This document shows, in pieces, positions 48,478-60,415 of a stretch of 64,000 nucleotides of DNA. Position 1 is the stretch's first letter. Every line of letters begins with the position of its first letter. Where the stretch lies: assembly GCA_021442155.1 (NCBI GenBank), contig CM038221.1, positions 26,813,906-26,877,905 on the forward strand. Direction: 5' to 3'. The DNA comes from Cymbidium sinense (Eukaryota; Streptophyta; Magnoliopsida; Asparagales; Orchidaceae). A model generated the notes under the pieces. It was given only the letters and a program-made list of their open reading frames with translations. It made no database searches and was not told where the DNA came from. The position numbers and the translations under genes were made by a program.

Positions 48478-49180
48478 CCTCATACACGCCTTTCTTGGTG
48501 TGGTGAGCAAATAAATTTTCATCCGCAGTGTCTCACGACACCTACCATACACGCCTTTCTTGGCATGGGAAGGCCTATCACCAAGTAGCTATGTGGGATG
48601 ATGCGAGGTCGCCAAAAAATTTTGGTAAACAAAATGTGTAAAATTCCTGCTTGAAAAGGAAGGTATGAGCATATGTTTATTTTTGCTTAGTTTATTCATC
48701 ATACCATATGACAATTACAATATGCTAACCCATACATGCCTTTCTTGGCATGGTGGGCAAATAAAATTTCGGTCACGGTGTCTCACGATACCTACCATAC
48801 ACACCTTTCTTGGCGTCGTGGGAAGGCCTAGTCTCCCAAAGCATCCCTCATATGCGGAGATGACGCCGGGAGGCTGCTGGAAATTTTGATAAAAAAAAGG
48901 GAGGAAACGAAATTATTTGTTGGAGAGATCTTCATTTTATTACATATTATTGTGCTAATATGAAGATGATGATTTAGGCAAAGTTTATTTTCAGATTTCT
49001 TGTCTACGCTATGCTGTGCTAACCCATACACGCCTTTCTTGGCATGGTGGGCAAATAAATTTTTGGCCGTGGTGTCTCACGACACCTACTATACACGCCT
49101 TTCTTAGCATGGTGGGAAAGCCTAATCCCCCAAAGAAGCACCCATATACGGGGATGACGTTGGGAGGCTGCCAAAATTTT
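48478..49180 (+). repeat. Hairpin-bearing repeats in the 3' LTR (3 units)
   Basis: Units near 48480, 48728 and 49020, each with ACACGCCTTTCTTGGCRTGG stem-loops (some stems weakened) and a GTGTCTCACGACACCTAC core. The 5' LTR has two units, so the copy number changed after insertion or in the parent element. Confidence 0.8.
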
Positions 49181-50891
49181 TGATAAAAAAAAGAAGAAAA
49201 GGTGAAATGCTTAAGTTATTATCTAATTTTTCATGTCATACATGTGTATTTATACTTTAACTTCGTATCATGCAAGCTATCTTATTATATGGCAATTGTG
49301 ACATGTATTGATTAATGTTTATCTCAATTTCTACTTAGCTTGACATGCTATGAGATATTGGATTTGTGTACATAAGTTTAGTATGCCATCTACTTTTACT
49401 TTACTTGCTCATTTTTACAATGATCTATACACATTCATGAGGCATAGTAAAAAAAAGATAGAAGAAGAAATGATGTTGAATTAAACATGCAAATGTGGTA
49501 TGACATCTACTATGAAAATGTCAAATTAGAAAATGTCAAGTTAAAAAGAACTTACAAGTCAAAGTGGCACAAATTGACTGCTTTTGCAAGTTGGAAGACT
49601 TAGACTTGTAGTATGTCTTGTAAAGGAGAAGAGAAAAGTAGGAAAGTAAGGTTTCATGAGAGGTGAATCCTCTCTTATTTTTAGGCGTCCTTAAGCTTCT
49701 CCTCTTATTATTAATTTTTTTGAAATTGGCACATGTTTGTGCTTTGTCATGAGTTTGCATGCAAGGAGATGAACCCAATTTCATGCCACATATCACATAT
49801 CACATGCACATGCATGTGAGAAAATTTTGAATTCTCCTTTGTCATTTACCTTTAATTATTATATGACAAAAATATGAGTTTAAGCAAAGATTAACTCTCT
49901 TTTTGTCACTTTATTTCAAAAATATATCACATGCATTTCTATCTTTTGTCATTTGTCTTTTAGGGACACGTGGCATTCTCTTATACATCTTTATCATTTC
50001 CTTTAATGCCATATGACAAAAAATATATATGGATTTGAGGGGGAAAATAAACTCTCTTTTTGCCATATCTTCTTAATGAAATTTGATGGGTACTTGTGCC
50101 CTTTCTGTCATGAGCTTGCATGTGAAGGAGGTGGATTTTAATTAATTCACTTGTCTCTTAATGACATATGACATCTACTCATGTCTTTGTCTTCTCCTCC
50201 CCCTTATTAAAAGAAAACATGGGCTATGAATCATAGTATTATGGGCTACTTTTCATTCATTTGGAAAAAAAATATAGAAAGAATGCCCACTTAGAATTAA
50301 TGTACTCCTTCTCTATATGAGGGGATCCATTACTTTATACTTGATTAAATGGGCTTCTAAAGTGATTTATTTCAGCCTCTTTCACTTGCTGATTTGTTAC
50401 ATAAGAAGAGGATTTTTAGCCCAAATAATATTCATATCATGCTTCTAAATAAATGCTTATATTTATCTTGGATCCATTACATTACACTTGATCAAATGGG
50501 CCCTTAAAGTGTTCAATTTCAGCCCCTATTGCTTGCTAATTTGGTGCATAAAAAAGAGGTATTTGGCTTAAATGAGGTTCATAATATACTCTTAAATAAA
50601 AGGATATATGGCCAATCTTTATCTTACATCAATGACATTACACTTGATTAAATGGGCCTTTAAAGTGTTCAGTTTCAGCCCATATTGCTTGCTGATTTGT
50701 CACATAAATGAGGGTGTTCGAGCCTAAATAATGTTCATATCATCCCCTAGATGAATGTCAATCCATATCTTGTATCAATGATGATATACTTGATCAAATT
50801 GATCCCTAAAATGTTAAACTTCAGCCCTTGTGTTTGGTGAATGGTTACTTAAAAGATGGTATTTCTCGCTAATCAATTACTAAAGGAAAAG

Positions 50892-51358
50892 TATTTAACA
50901 CATCCCGATTTGGTCTTCGGACTGGGTCTAGGTGAACAAAACTCAAAATCTATATCAAAACTCATACTTGCATTACATCATATCAAATTCAATTACCTCA
51001 ACTTTAACATTTATATTGTCCATACAATTTTAAAAGAACATATACATGTATGTATGTTGAAGTATTCAATAGACCAAATATCAAGAAAGACATGTAATCC
51101 AAATGCAAGATAAATATAAAAGAACAGATGCTACACATCTCGGTTTGGTCTTCAGACCGGGTCTAGGTCAACAAAACTCAAAACTCAAAACCTACGATTT
51201 GACATTTAAATTTCAACTTAGACATCTTAATGTCCATGCAATTTTAAAAGAATAGATACTTGTATGTATGTTGAAGTGATTATTAAGTCAAATATAAAAG
51301 AACAGATGCTACACATCCCGGTTTGGTCTTTGGACTGGGTCTGGGTTAACGAAATCTA
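50892..51358 (+). repeat. Three TTCG-type hairpin repeats in the 3' LTR
   Basis: The hairpins are at 50912-50923 (GGTC-TTCG-GACT), 51147-51158 (GGTC-TTCA-GACC) and 51325-51336 (GGTC-TTTG-GACT). The stem is kept, allowing G-T pairs, while the loop varies. Confidence 0.7.
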
Positions 51359-52631
51359 AAAATTTGATATTATAAGAATTTTAATTTAATAATATCTGAG
51401 AAGCTAATTCTGTCATATAATACAAGATATGAATCAACTGACATAACTTCTAAAATTCAAACCCTCAAGAAGAAAAGTCTCAAACCTGATCCTCTATGTT
51501 CAAGCTAGAGTGGACAAGGTTTTGAAAGATTATACTTCTTGAGACAATGAATTTAGACCCGATCCTCTATAAAAAACCAGACAGAGTAGACAAGGTCAAT
51601 TAATTAATATTAGTCCTATGATCGAGAAGGGCTATTATTATTAAAATTTTAATGATAAATGATTATTATATTCAAATCTAAATCAATCATAGAATGATCA
51701 AAAATTCAAACAAAATAATAAAATATAAATAAATAAATAAATAAATAATGAATTATTTAAATTAAAACTTAAAAAAAATTAATCCACCCTCATTTTGTTT
51801 TGGTGACAAATTAAAAAACTTTTGCTCGCAAAGAGCCAATGTCAAATTAAATGCATAACTAACTTCACACTCAAATATTCCTAAAGCCCGTAAGGACGTG
51901 GCCCGTGTCCTCTGTCCGTGTGGATTTGTCGTGAAATGGCACCACATAAATGGCGGTTGCGACCAGAGCCCTCTGACCGGGTGGTTCGCCGCGATATGGT
52001 ACCACTAAATTATGGTCATGGCCACAACCCATATGTTCCCCAATGGCTTTGCTCTTTGAGCTGTGAAAGGTAGAATGTATTTGGTTGGACAAAAAAAAAA
52101 GCCCTATGTTAGCTAAGGTTGACTTATATTTGTCCCTTTAGACAAACTCCACCCCAAGTCAATAAGGACACCTTGGACGACGTAACCCATGTGTTACTAA
52201 CAAGGATCCTTCGGTCAGGTTGGGTCGACTACCTCCTCTGACTAAGCAGACTAGGGATCACGACAGCCCGAGATGACGGAACTATGGGATCTAGATCAGG
52301 CACATCATCGTTCCCCCCACAAAAGTTTTAAATTAAAATAATAAATTTCATAAGTTCTAAACTCTACTCACTGTAATTATATACTCATTCTTTAACGATT
52401 CATTGACCAGCCTTAATCGAAAGTGCTCTCTCAGTATTGAGAGGGTTAATAAACTATAGGGGCTTACGCCTATAGGAAACCTAGAACCAGATATAAAAAG
52501 TTCTCACCAAATGAGAACAAAATCTCTAGGTAGTGTCTTATCTACAATTCATCTACTTTCTGAAATTTTCACCAACACTAAAATAACTCTTTTTATTCTA
52601 AAAGAGGTCGGTGGTGAATTTTTGGATCCCA

Positions 52632-54212
52632 CAGTTTGATCGAGCTTGTTCACCTCCATCAGGATACTTCACTGTTTCTGAGCATGCTGGACTGCGATTC
52701 CCTTTGGCTCACGAGCTGATTGAGATTTTCAAAACATGTGGTGTAGCTTTATCACAATTTTCATTTCGGGCTTTAGTGGTCATCGTCGATTTGGCTGTCT
52801 TCTTCAGAGAGCATGGTCTTACTTTGAACATCAAATACTTGTGTTGAATGTGTACATTCACATGTGATGCTGAGGGACATGTTTCTTATCGGGCTATAAA
52901 GAATTGGATATAATTTTTAGCACGGGATCCGTCTAAAAATTGGTCTAATGGATTCTTTTTTATGAAAAATGAGTGGGGCCTCCCTGAGAGATGGGGAAGA
53001 TTGAATGACCTTCCTGACCCATTGCTGATGGTGAAGAATGAGATCCTGACAACTCTTAATATTCCTGATGTAGGAAGCTTGCAACATGAGTTACATCACA
53101 TTGGCAAATATATAGTTGAAGATAGGATGTTCAAGGTTGGCCTTTCCATCCAGGCAGAAAAATCTCATGCTCTTACACTGAAAAGGTTAAGTAAAGGTGA
53201 TGAAAGGTCTCCTCATACTCATAGGGTTCTTCTCAGGAATGGTGGTAGCAATGCTTCATCTTTATAAAAAAAAGAATACATGTCAGTGACTACCGATATA
53301 TCAAGAAGAATGCCTCCTCGAGAATTTAGCTGTTTTAACTCATGATGGGGGAGTTTGTTTCTCAAAGCCACACATTCTTGAAGAAGTGTTAAATCACATA
53401 TGCACTAGACGTCAATGAGCAGATGAATTGGTACGTTGTCTTCGCCTCCTTCTTCTTTTCTTCTTGTTTTCTTTGTGTAATATTTGTGATGGTTTTTTAT
53501 TTATTTATAAGTAACTCAAACATTAGGGTAGAAGACTCATTTGGGTGTCACTTTAGATGAGTGGAATACTGAATTTGTAAAGATAAAATATCTGCAAGGC
53601 GAGTATGAGCGAAAGATGAGTGTTAAGGCCAAAGAAGTGTCGACTTTGGAGGATCAGTTGACCAGGTGCAGAACTGAGCTAGCGAACATGTCGACTTCTT
53701 TTTCTCTTCAATGTCAGGAGGTGGAGTACACTCGTGATGAGCTGATTGAGGTGAGGATAGAGACTCATCAGAAAGAGAAAAGACTCAAAGCACTTGCAGC
53801 GGAGAAGAGAGCTCTCAAACTGTAGAAGAAAGCATTACAAGATCGTCTTTCTGAGAAGAAACATATAATGTCAGAAGTGGAAGAAAATGAAATCTTCTTG
53901 AAGGCAGTGGAAGACTTTAAGAGCTCCCTAGTTTATCATGGTACAATCAAAGACCATGTCTAGGAAGCTCCTAATCATATTCTTGATGTTGAAGTGAAGG
54001 ACTTGGAGCATCAATGTTTAGAGGAGGGCTTCATCCGAGGGTTCCTAAAAGGAATCCGCTTGGTGCATCGTAAGATTGGAGCTAGTATTGAGGATCTATC
54101 TCCCAACCAAGTATCTGAAGACTCTTCGTCTGATTTAGGAGATGAAGGAGTTGAGAGTGAGTCCAATGGAGCATCTCCTAGTGGTAAGGAGGACGTTGAT
54201 ATCACCAACTGA
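52632..54212 (+). pseudogene. Antisense extra gene of the outer Tat element (gypsy-type 'transposase' PF04195-like)
   Basis: This runs opposite to the outer gag-pol. PSGYFTVSEHAGLRFPL, then ELIEIFKTCGVALSQFSFRA and FFREHGL, match the putative gypsy-type transposase family found as an antisense ORF in Tat elements. WGLPERWGRL follows at about 52970-53010. A likely intron lies at about 53430-53530 (GTACGT to CATTAG). The downstream part is coiled coil (EVSTLEDQLTRCRTELANMS) with an acidic, serine-rich tail (53994-54212). Stops occur at 52845, near 52918, 53265 and 53823. The 5' part is on the far side of the Ogre insertion. The function of these antisense proteins is unknown. Confidence 0.75.
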
Positions 54213-54401
54213 TATAATGGAACGTCACTTGAGGATACCCTTTTTTATCTATGTATTGTTATTATTATGTATTAGAATTTTGATTCTCTCCTATATCATC
54301 ATGTTAATGTTGTCATATTTTTTTTAGGTGATATACTCTTATTTTATTTTTACCCATACGGGATGATTGGTTGGAATATTATTCAACGACGTTAACCTGC
54401 A

Positions 54402-54737
54402 CGGATGAAGCCGTGAGAAGTCCACCAACGACCTTTTGGCCTATCCTAGGTATTAGTCAAAACATTATTTGACACTTACCTATAGGGAAGAGGTTGTGGG
54501 ATGTCCATAAAGGACCTTTTGACCTATCCAAGGTATTAGCCAAAGAGTTACTTGACTTCTTACCTGTATGGAAGAGGTCGTGAGATGTCCACCAAGGACC
54601 TTTTGACCTATCATAGGTATTATCCAAAGTGTTATTTAACTTCTTACTTGTATAAAAGAGGTCGTGGGATGTCCACCAAGAACTTTTTGACCTATCCTAG
54701 GTATTAGCCAAAGCGTTACTTGACTTCTTACCTGTAT
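54402..54737. repeat. 84-bp tandem array, 4 units, in the outer element
   Basis: GGAAGAGGTCGTGGGATGTC-type starts lie at about 54402, 54486, 54570 and 54654. Each contains CCTTTTGACCTATCCTAGGT and GACTTCTTACCTGTAT. It lies between integrase and the antisense gene, a usual site for tandem repeats in Tat elements. Confidence 0.9.
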
Positions 54738-54951
54738 GTAAGAGATTCGATCAAGTCCCCATGGGATTGATCATGCCCCAACTGAGATACAACGTGAGTT
54801 GCGCAATTTCTCAAGTAGGAGGATTAAATGAAGGAGATTGTTCATATGCAACAAGCTTGAAAGAAAAAGCTATAAATTCATTACTCTGATAAGTTTGGCG
54901 ATACAATCATAAGACAATTTTAACACGGATATGAGTTTCAAGAGGAAATGA

Positions 54952-55002
54952 CAACAACAACAACAATAAGTCTTTATCCCACTAAGTGGGGTTGGCTACA
55001 TG
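54952..55002 (-). mobile_element. 5'-truncated Au-like SINE with a 12-bp target duplication
   Basis: On the minus strand this reads ...AACCCCACTTAGTGGGATAA, then AGACTTATTGTTGTTGTTG: the conserved 3' end of plant Au SINEs with its (TTG)n tail. AAGAGGAAATGA flanks it on both sides (54940-54951 and 55003-55014). Only about 51 bases of the element were copied. Confidence 0.8.
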
Positions 55003-55057
55003 AAGAGGAAATGAAAAATGAGATAAAATAAAAGCTGTAATAATTATGCAGTAGGAA

Positions 55058-56273
55058 TTACTGATAATATTTTTGGATATTCTCAGTGTTCCAAGTTCGA
55101 AGTAAAGTTTTTCCCTCTGGATCCTTGAGCTTGAATGTTCCTGGCTTTACCATAGCTATAACCACATATGGGTCATCCCAAAGATGAGAGTTTATTGCGT
55201 TGAGGGCCTTTGCCTGCAGCTTCGAGACTTCGCAGTACAAAGTCATCGACAGATATGGGATGGGGTTTTACTCTTCTGTTGAAGTGGCGAGCTACCCTTT
55301 GGTGATAGGAAGCAGTCCGAAGTAAGGCCATATCACGAGTTTCAGGGAGTAAGTTCAAGTGCTGCCGGAGTTTTTCCACATTATCATCATGATCGAATAA
55401 TTGAACTCTTGGACTTGGAACTCCAATATCTACTAGTATAATAGCTTCTGTGCTGAAATACAAGTTATATGGTGTCTCACTAGTCGGGGTTCGTGATGTA
55501 GTGTGGTAAGCCCAAAGAAGATTAGAAAGCTCATCAACCCATTGCCCCCCAGCCTTCTTAAGACATATTTTTAGTCCTTTGAGTATAGTCATGTTGGTAG
55601 CTTCAGTCTGTCCGTTATTTTGAGGATGTGCTACAGCCATATGTAGCAGCTGAATGTGAAGATCTTTACAAAAAGACGTAAAGATTTTTTCAATAAATTA
55701 AGTTCCATTGTCAGTGATGATCTTTGTAGGAAGACCAAATTAACATACTATATTTTTTCCAAATAAATTATTTAGCATTTACCTCCGTAATTTTAGCGAG
55801 TGGTTCGGCTTCCACCCATTTAGTGAAGTAGTCGACGGCTAAAATGATGAACTTTCGTTATCCTGATAATATCGAAAAAGGTCCCATGATATCGATTCCC
55901 CACTGAGCAAAGGCCATGGGCTTTGAATGGATGAGAGCTCGGTATGCGGCATGTGAGGGAGGTTAGAGTGCAACTAACAACTTGTACATTTTTTTGTGAA
56001 TTTCAAGGCATCTTGTTTCATCATAGGCCAATAGAACCCTTGCTTTATAATTTTAAGGGCTAACGCCCTTCGTCCTATGTGTTCTCCACATATCCCCGAG
56101 TGAACCTCTCTTAATGCGTAATCGATCATGAGAAGAGACATTTGGCAAAAAGCTCGTTTGTATAGTTCACCTATGATGATAATAAAGTTTGAAGCTTGTC
56201 TTTGGAGATGAGTTGTAGTAGTTGGTTTTTCAGGAAGGGTCCCTTCTTGTAGAAAAGACAGGATGGGGTCCAT
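55058..56273 (-). pseudogene. Integrase of the outer Tat element
   Basis: The N-terminal zinc finger is at 55974-56273 (ALREVHSGICGEHIGRRALA, then GFYWPMM and CTSC). The DDE core between 55974 and 55640 is broken by stops, with LAVDYFTKWVEAEPLA visible. The last acidic residue sits in HPQNNGQTEATN at the start of 55173-55640, followed by LLWAYHTTSRTPTSETPY. The C-terminal part (DDPYVVIAMVKPGTFKLKD) runs to 55058. Broken but clearly of Tat type. Confidence 0.88.
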
Positions 56274-56308
56274 CCACGAAGGTTTATTTATTTCATTAAT
56301 TTCTTAGA

Positions 56309-56785
56309 TTACCCACGACCCTTGGATACTAGAAAAATATGTTTCTTCAACATGCCTTCTCTTAAATAGATCTCTAGTGGATGCAAGCTTATGAGCGTCC
56401 AGTATTCTTCTCTCTCACAATATGTGAATGATTTGATGTGTCTGAAATGGTCAAGAAGAGACTTTACCAAGTGGAGGTATTGGTGAGGATTATGAGTATT
56501 AAAGTTTCCCTCAACTTGGGAGGCGCGAGAGTTAGTGTGGATCACTAAGTCTTGAGCTTCGCAATCAATGGTGAGTCTCAACTCTGCGATGAGAGCCTCA
56601 TATTCAGCCATATTATTAGTTGCAGAAAATTTTAAGTGAAGTCCATACTCTAAGGTATTCTGCTGGGGGGAAATAGGTAAGATTCCCACACCAGCACCGG
56701 TATTTCTTGAAGCTCCATTAACATAGAGAGTCCATTGAGGAGACGATGTATAGTAGATAGCTTTTCTGGAGTTGGGGCAGTGCAT
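56309..56785 (-). pseudogene. Archaeal-type RNase H of the outer element
   Basis: WTLYVNGASRNTGAGVGILP, NNMAEYEALIAELRLTI and VIHTNSRASQVEGNF are the three aRH motifs. Two catalytic aspartates are replaced by asparagine (YVNGAS for YVDGAS, HTNS for xxDS). The domain would be inactive apart from the other breaks. Confidence 0.85.
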
Positions 56786-58067
56786 TCCATTATAAAGTCT
56801 ACAAGTACTTGAGACTTTATAACAGGCACATGTAGAAAATTTATATCAAAGTCTCCCAATTCTACAGACCATTTAATTAACCTCTCAGATGCTTTTGGTT
56901 TTTGTAAGATGGCCCTTAATAGTAAATGAGTGTAAACGCCGATAGTATGAGCTTGAAAGTATGGACGCAATTTTTACGCTGAGAAAACTAAAGCTAGAGC
57001 CTCCTTATATGCAAGTGTATAATGACTTTCTATATTATAGAGAATTTTACTGACGTAGTAAATTGGTTATTGTATCCCATTTTTTTCTCACACTAAAACT
57101 AAGCTTATCACGTGGGAAGAGACTGCGAGATATAAGTATAACATCTCCCCTTGAATAGGCTTGGATAATAGGGGTGGAGATGCTAAATACTCCCTTAGTT
57201 GCTCAAAAGCAGATTGACATTCATCAGTCCACTGAAAATTATTATTTTTAGTTCCCTTTAATATTTTAAAGAATGACAAGTATTTTTTTCCAGAACGGGC
57301 TAGGAAGCGGGATAACGCAGCAATTCATCCATTCAAACATTGAACTTCCTTGATATTCTTCAGAGGAGTCATATCTTTAAGAGCTTTAATTTTCTCGGGG
57401 TTGGCCTCTATCCCATAGTGGGTTACCATAAATCCAAGAAATTTTCCCGACGTAACCCCAAAAGCACACTTAGTCGGGTTAAGTCGCATATTATAATGTC
57501 AAAGAAGGATAAATCATATTTCTAAGTCAAAAATATGTTGTGATTCTTCCAAGCTTCTCACTAACATGTCATCCATATATACCTCCATTGTGCGGCCTAA
57601 TAGGTCTTTAAAAACCTTATTCATAAGGCGTTGATAGGTAGCAACAGTATTTTTTAACCCAAACGGCATAACTTGGTAACAATATAAACCTTTATATGTT
57701 TGAAATGCTGTAGCTTTTTCATCCGTTAGGTCCATTTTTATTTGGTTGTAACCAGAGTAAGCATCCAAAAACTGAGCATTTGATATCCAGACATAACATC
57801 AACCAATTGATCAATTCGAGGAAGAGAAAAACTATCTTTCGGGCAAGCCTTGTTAAGGTCAGTGTAATCAATACACATTCTCCAGGTTCCATTTGTTTTC
57901 TTAACCATGACAATATTTGCTAGCCATGTAGGGTAATGTACCTCTCGTATGAATCCCGCTTCTAGGAGCTTGTTAACTTCTTGCTCAATAGCTGAGGCGA
58001 TCGTGCAAAACTTCTTTTGGATGATCGGTTTGAATGTTAGATCAATCTTGAGGGAGTGCATGATCAC
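56650..58067 (-). pseudogene. Reverse transcriptase / RNase H of the outer element
   Basis: RT fingers are in 57738-58067 (EVNKLLEAGFIREVHYPTWL, CIDYTDLNKACPKDSF). A frame change leads to the palm at 57514-57768 (DAYSGYNQIKMD, MPFGLKN, catalytic YMDD). RNase H pieces are at 57088-57279 (FQWTDECQSAFEQLREYL) and 56650-56970. The sequence between 57279 and 57514 is open only in fragments. Confidence 0.88.
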
Positions 58068-58482
58068 ATTTTGACCCGATATCCGTCGGACTCAAGCGAA
58101 GATGTCTTGATTTCGCAAGAAGTCTATGTATTTTTCCCTTTGTTCTTAGAGCGATCCCACTTGTATGCTAGTGGTTGGTCATCTGATAATGCAACAGAGA
58201 GCAAGTCTTCTACAGGCGAAGCTTTCTGGGGTACTTCTTCATCTCAAAAATTAAAATCTTCGATGCTAAAGGTCACAGAAGGGTGTGGTTGAGCTTGTCT
58301 AAGGTAACATGATTGCACTATCTATTGATTTCCACATACCACCCCAACTCCAACAGAGGTTAGAAATTTCATCTTAAAATGAGATACTGAAGTGGCTACA
58401 TTGAAAATTGATTGGAGAGGCCTTTCGAAGATAGCGTTATATGCTGAATCTGACTTGACCACCATGAATTGGATTAAATGAG

Positions 58483-58722
58483 TCACTTGTCGAGGAAATT
58501 CACCAAGGATAATAGGAAGGTGATTGTCCCATCTACCGCATTGAGCATTATCAAACCCGCATGTGGTCCTACGTGGTGGAGCTTTCCCCAGCTGCCCATG
58601 CTAATAAATGTGGAGTAAAATAAGACATCGACAGAACTCCCATTACCAATCAAAATTCTCTTAATATTATAACATGGGTCACCGATCCCTGCGCTGATGA
58701 CAAGTGGATTGATGAGAAACAT
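58483..58722 (-). pseudogene. Aspartic protease of the outer element, catalytic Asp lost
   Basis: The active-site motif reads RILIGNGSSVDVLF. The family has LIDNGSS here, so glycine replaces the catalytic aspartate. The flanks (58068-58482 and 58723-59391) are degraded linker, including gag C-terminal sequence, without firm motifs. Confidence 0.75.
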
Positions 58723-59391
58723 GAACTCCTTCTAAGTCCGAGTCATTAAAAGTGATGGAATGATTAATACGAGACTTCTTTAACTCTGGCTCTTCAGAGG
58801 TGGTAATGAGAACTTGATTAGATAGTATTGGTTCTCCTACGATTGTTTCAATTTCCCTAACTGTTTGATGATTAGTTTATTATTTCTGTGATGATTGTCC
58901 TGGTTGCCCCCCAATTGGAGGTATGTTTATTTGAGTCGATTGATTTTTCATAAATTTGCGTAGATATCCTTGTTAAATGAGCATCTCAATTTCTTCTTTG
59001 AATTGTTTGCATGCCTCAGTAGTATGTCCACAACTTCGATGAAAGTGACAATATTGCTCCTGATTTTTTGAATTTAGTTTCAGTGGATGTGACCACTTGA
59101 TATTTTCTTCATCTCGAATAGTCATCAAGAAGTTTACACAAGATGTGTTCAGCGGTGTGTATTTCTTTTATGGTCGTGGTTCACATCGTTGATATGGGGG
59201 CCGTGGGGGAAGATCACGACTGCCTTGTTACTTCTTTTGATGGGACTGTCGGTCTGCATTTCCTGGGGTGCTCTTACATTTTCTTATAGATTATTCAAAT
59301 TATTTGTAATGGGCATTAATAGCTTCATCGGTAGAGATTTGTGCTTCCACACGATGAACTAAGTCAGCATATGAGTAGATCGTGTCTCGCA

Positions 59392-60355
59392 TTAGTGACG
59401 AGTAAAAAGGCCCTGACGGAGCCCTCCAAGGAAAACTCCTCTTAATAGTTCATGGTCTACTCTAAGTATTTGGCGAGCTTCTAAGGAGAATCTCTGGAAG
59501 TATTCCTTAAGTGATTCACCCTCATTTTGATAAATGCCGGAGAGATGGGAGGAATCTTTAATGATCCTCCGGTTTGCAATGAACTGTTCCACAAAAATCT
59601 TGGCGAGTTAGTCAAAGGTATAGATGGATCCCCTTAGAAGGGAGTAGAACCAAGTGCGAGCTTGCCCCTTGAGGGTAACAGGAAAGACCTGACAAAGCAG
59701 TGTGTCAAGAGCTCGTTGGATATGCATGATAATCCTATAATGGTCGATGTGTTCATGTGGGTCGTCGCCCATCATAGAATCAATGTCGGAAGCTTGAAAC
59801 CCACGTGAATAGGATGTTGAAGAATAGCCTAAAGGTGAGGATTCCTCATAGCCACAGTGAGGGGGAAGATGATTTCTGTCTTGAAGATAAAATTCATCTT
59901 GCATTAAGCGTCATAATTCTGCACGTATAATATGATGGTGGGGTCAACAGGATGAGAATGTGTCAAGTTACAAGCAATAAATGGTGGATTAGCAGTCAAT
60001 TGAGCTGCACATGATGGATGAGTAGAACTAGTAGTGTCAAGGAGATCAACATCACGGTCTCTATGTGGAGGAACTTCAGTGTCAAGGAGATTAGCATTTT
60101 GACCTCCCATGGCTAACGATCGATCTTGGGGGAGATGTGTTTGACGTGAGCGTGTTCCTCAGAAAAGTCGGATCATCTCATTTTGAGACTCTTCCATTCG
60201 ACGGACACGATCTTCTAAAGAGATTCCTGTCATGCCTTCACTGACAGGGGGGAGTGAGGCAGAAGCTTGGCATCTTTAGTTCAAGGATTGGTTCGAGAAT
60301 GACGGGAGTTGGAGCGGGAGGCTCCGTTGTTACGAGTATTGCGCCTATTGGCCAT
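59392..60355 (-). pseudogene. gag: gag of the outer element
   Basis: It starts at ATG 60355 (MANRRNTRNNGASRSNSR), soon stopped. The capsid core is in 59608-59904 (DPHEHIDHYRIIMHIQRA, then LKGQARTWFYSLLRGSI) and 59392-59592 (NEGESLKEYFQRFSLEARQI). This is the retrotransposon gag pattern. Several stops and frame changes separate the pieces. Confidence 0.85.
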
Positions 60356-60390
60356 AACAATGGTGTTCATAGAAATTACGATTGGAGGGT

Positions 60391-60415
60391 TTGATTCTCA
60401 CAGACGGCGTCAAAC
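60391..60415 (-). other. Primer-binding site of the outer element
   Basis: On the minus strand, directly after the LTR end (...GCAACA), lies GTTTGACGCCGTCTGTGAGA. This resembles the TGGCGCCGTCTGTGGGAA primer-site type of plant gypsy elements with substitutions. It confirms that the right LTR is the 5' LTR. Confidence 0.7.

Larger units (their letters stand above)
19039..52631 (+). mobile_element. Ogre-like Tat LTR retrotransposon with giant LTRs (~26 kb without the viral insert)
   Basis: Direct repeats of about 7.3-7.4 kb (19039-26302 and 45217-52631) flank an internal region with a tRNA-Arg-type primer-binding site (26311-26328). This region holds ORF1-like sequence, gag, PR, a non-coding or spliced stretch, RT, RNase H, aRH, integrase and 3' tandem arrays. 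That architecture and size fit the Ogre branch of the Tat lineage. The element has absorbed a 7.66-kb pararetrovirus in its integrase. CCACAG occurs at 19032-19037 and 52629-52634 and is the probable target duplication. The exact 5' LTR edge is uncertain by some tens of bases. Confidence 0.88.
45217..52631 (+). repeat. 3' LTR of the Ogre-like element (~7.4 kb)
   Basis: Homologous to 19039-26302, starting TGTGCGGGTGAGC and ending GGATCCCA, with roughly 5-10% visible differences. It has its own TATA box (45361-45368), a cleaner 90-bp array, an open three-exon ORF, three hairpin units (48478-49180) and three TTCG-type hairpin repeats (50892-51358). Most of it is conserved non-coding sequence in which I see no further gene. 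Confidence 0.88.
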
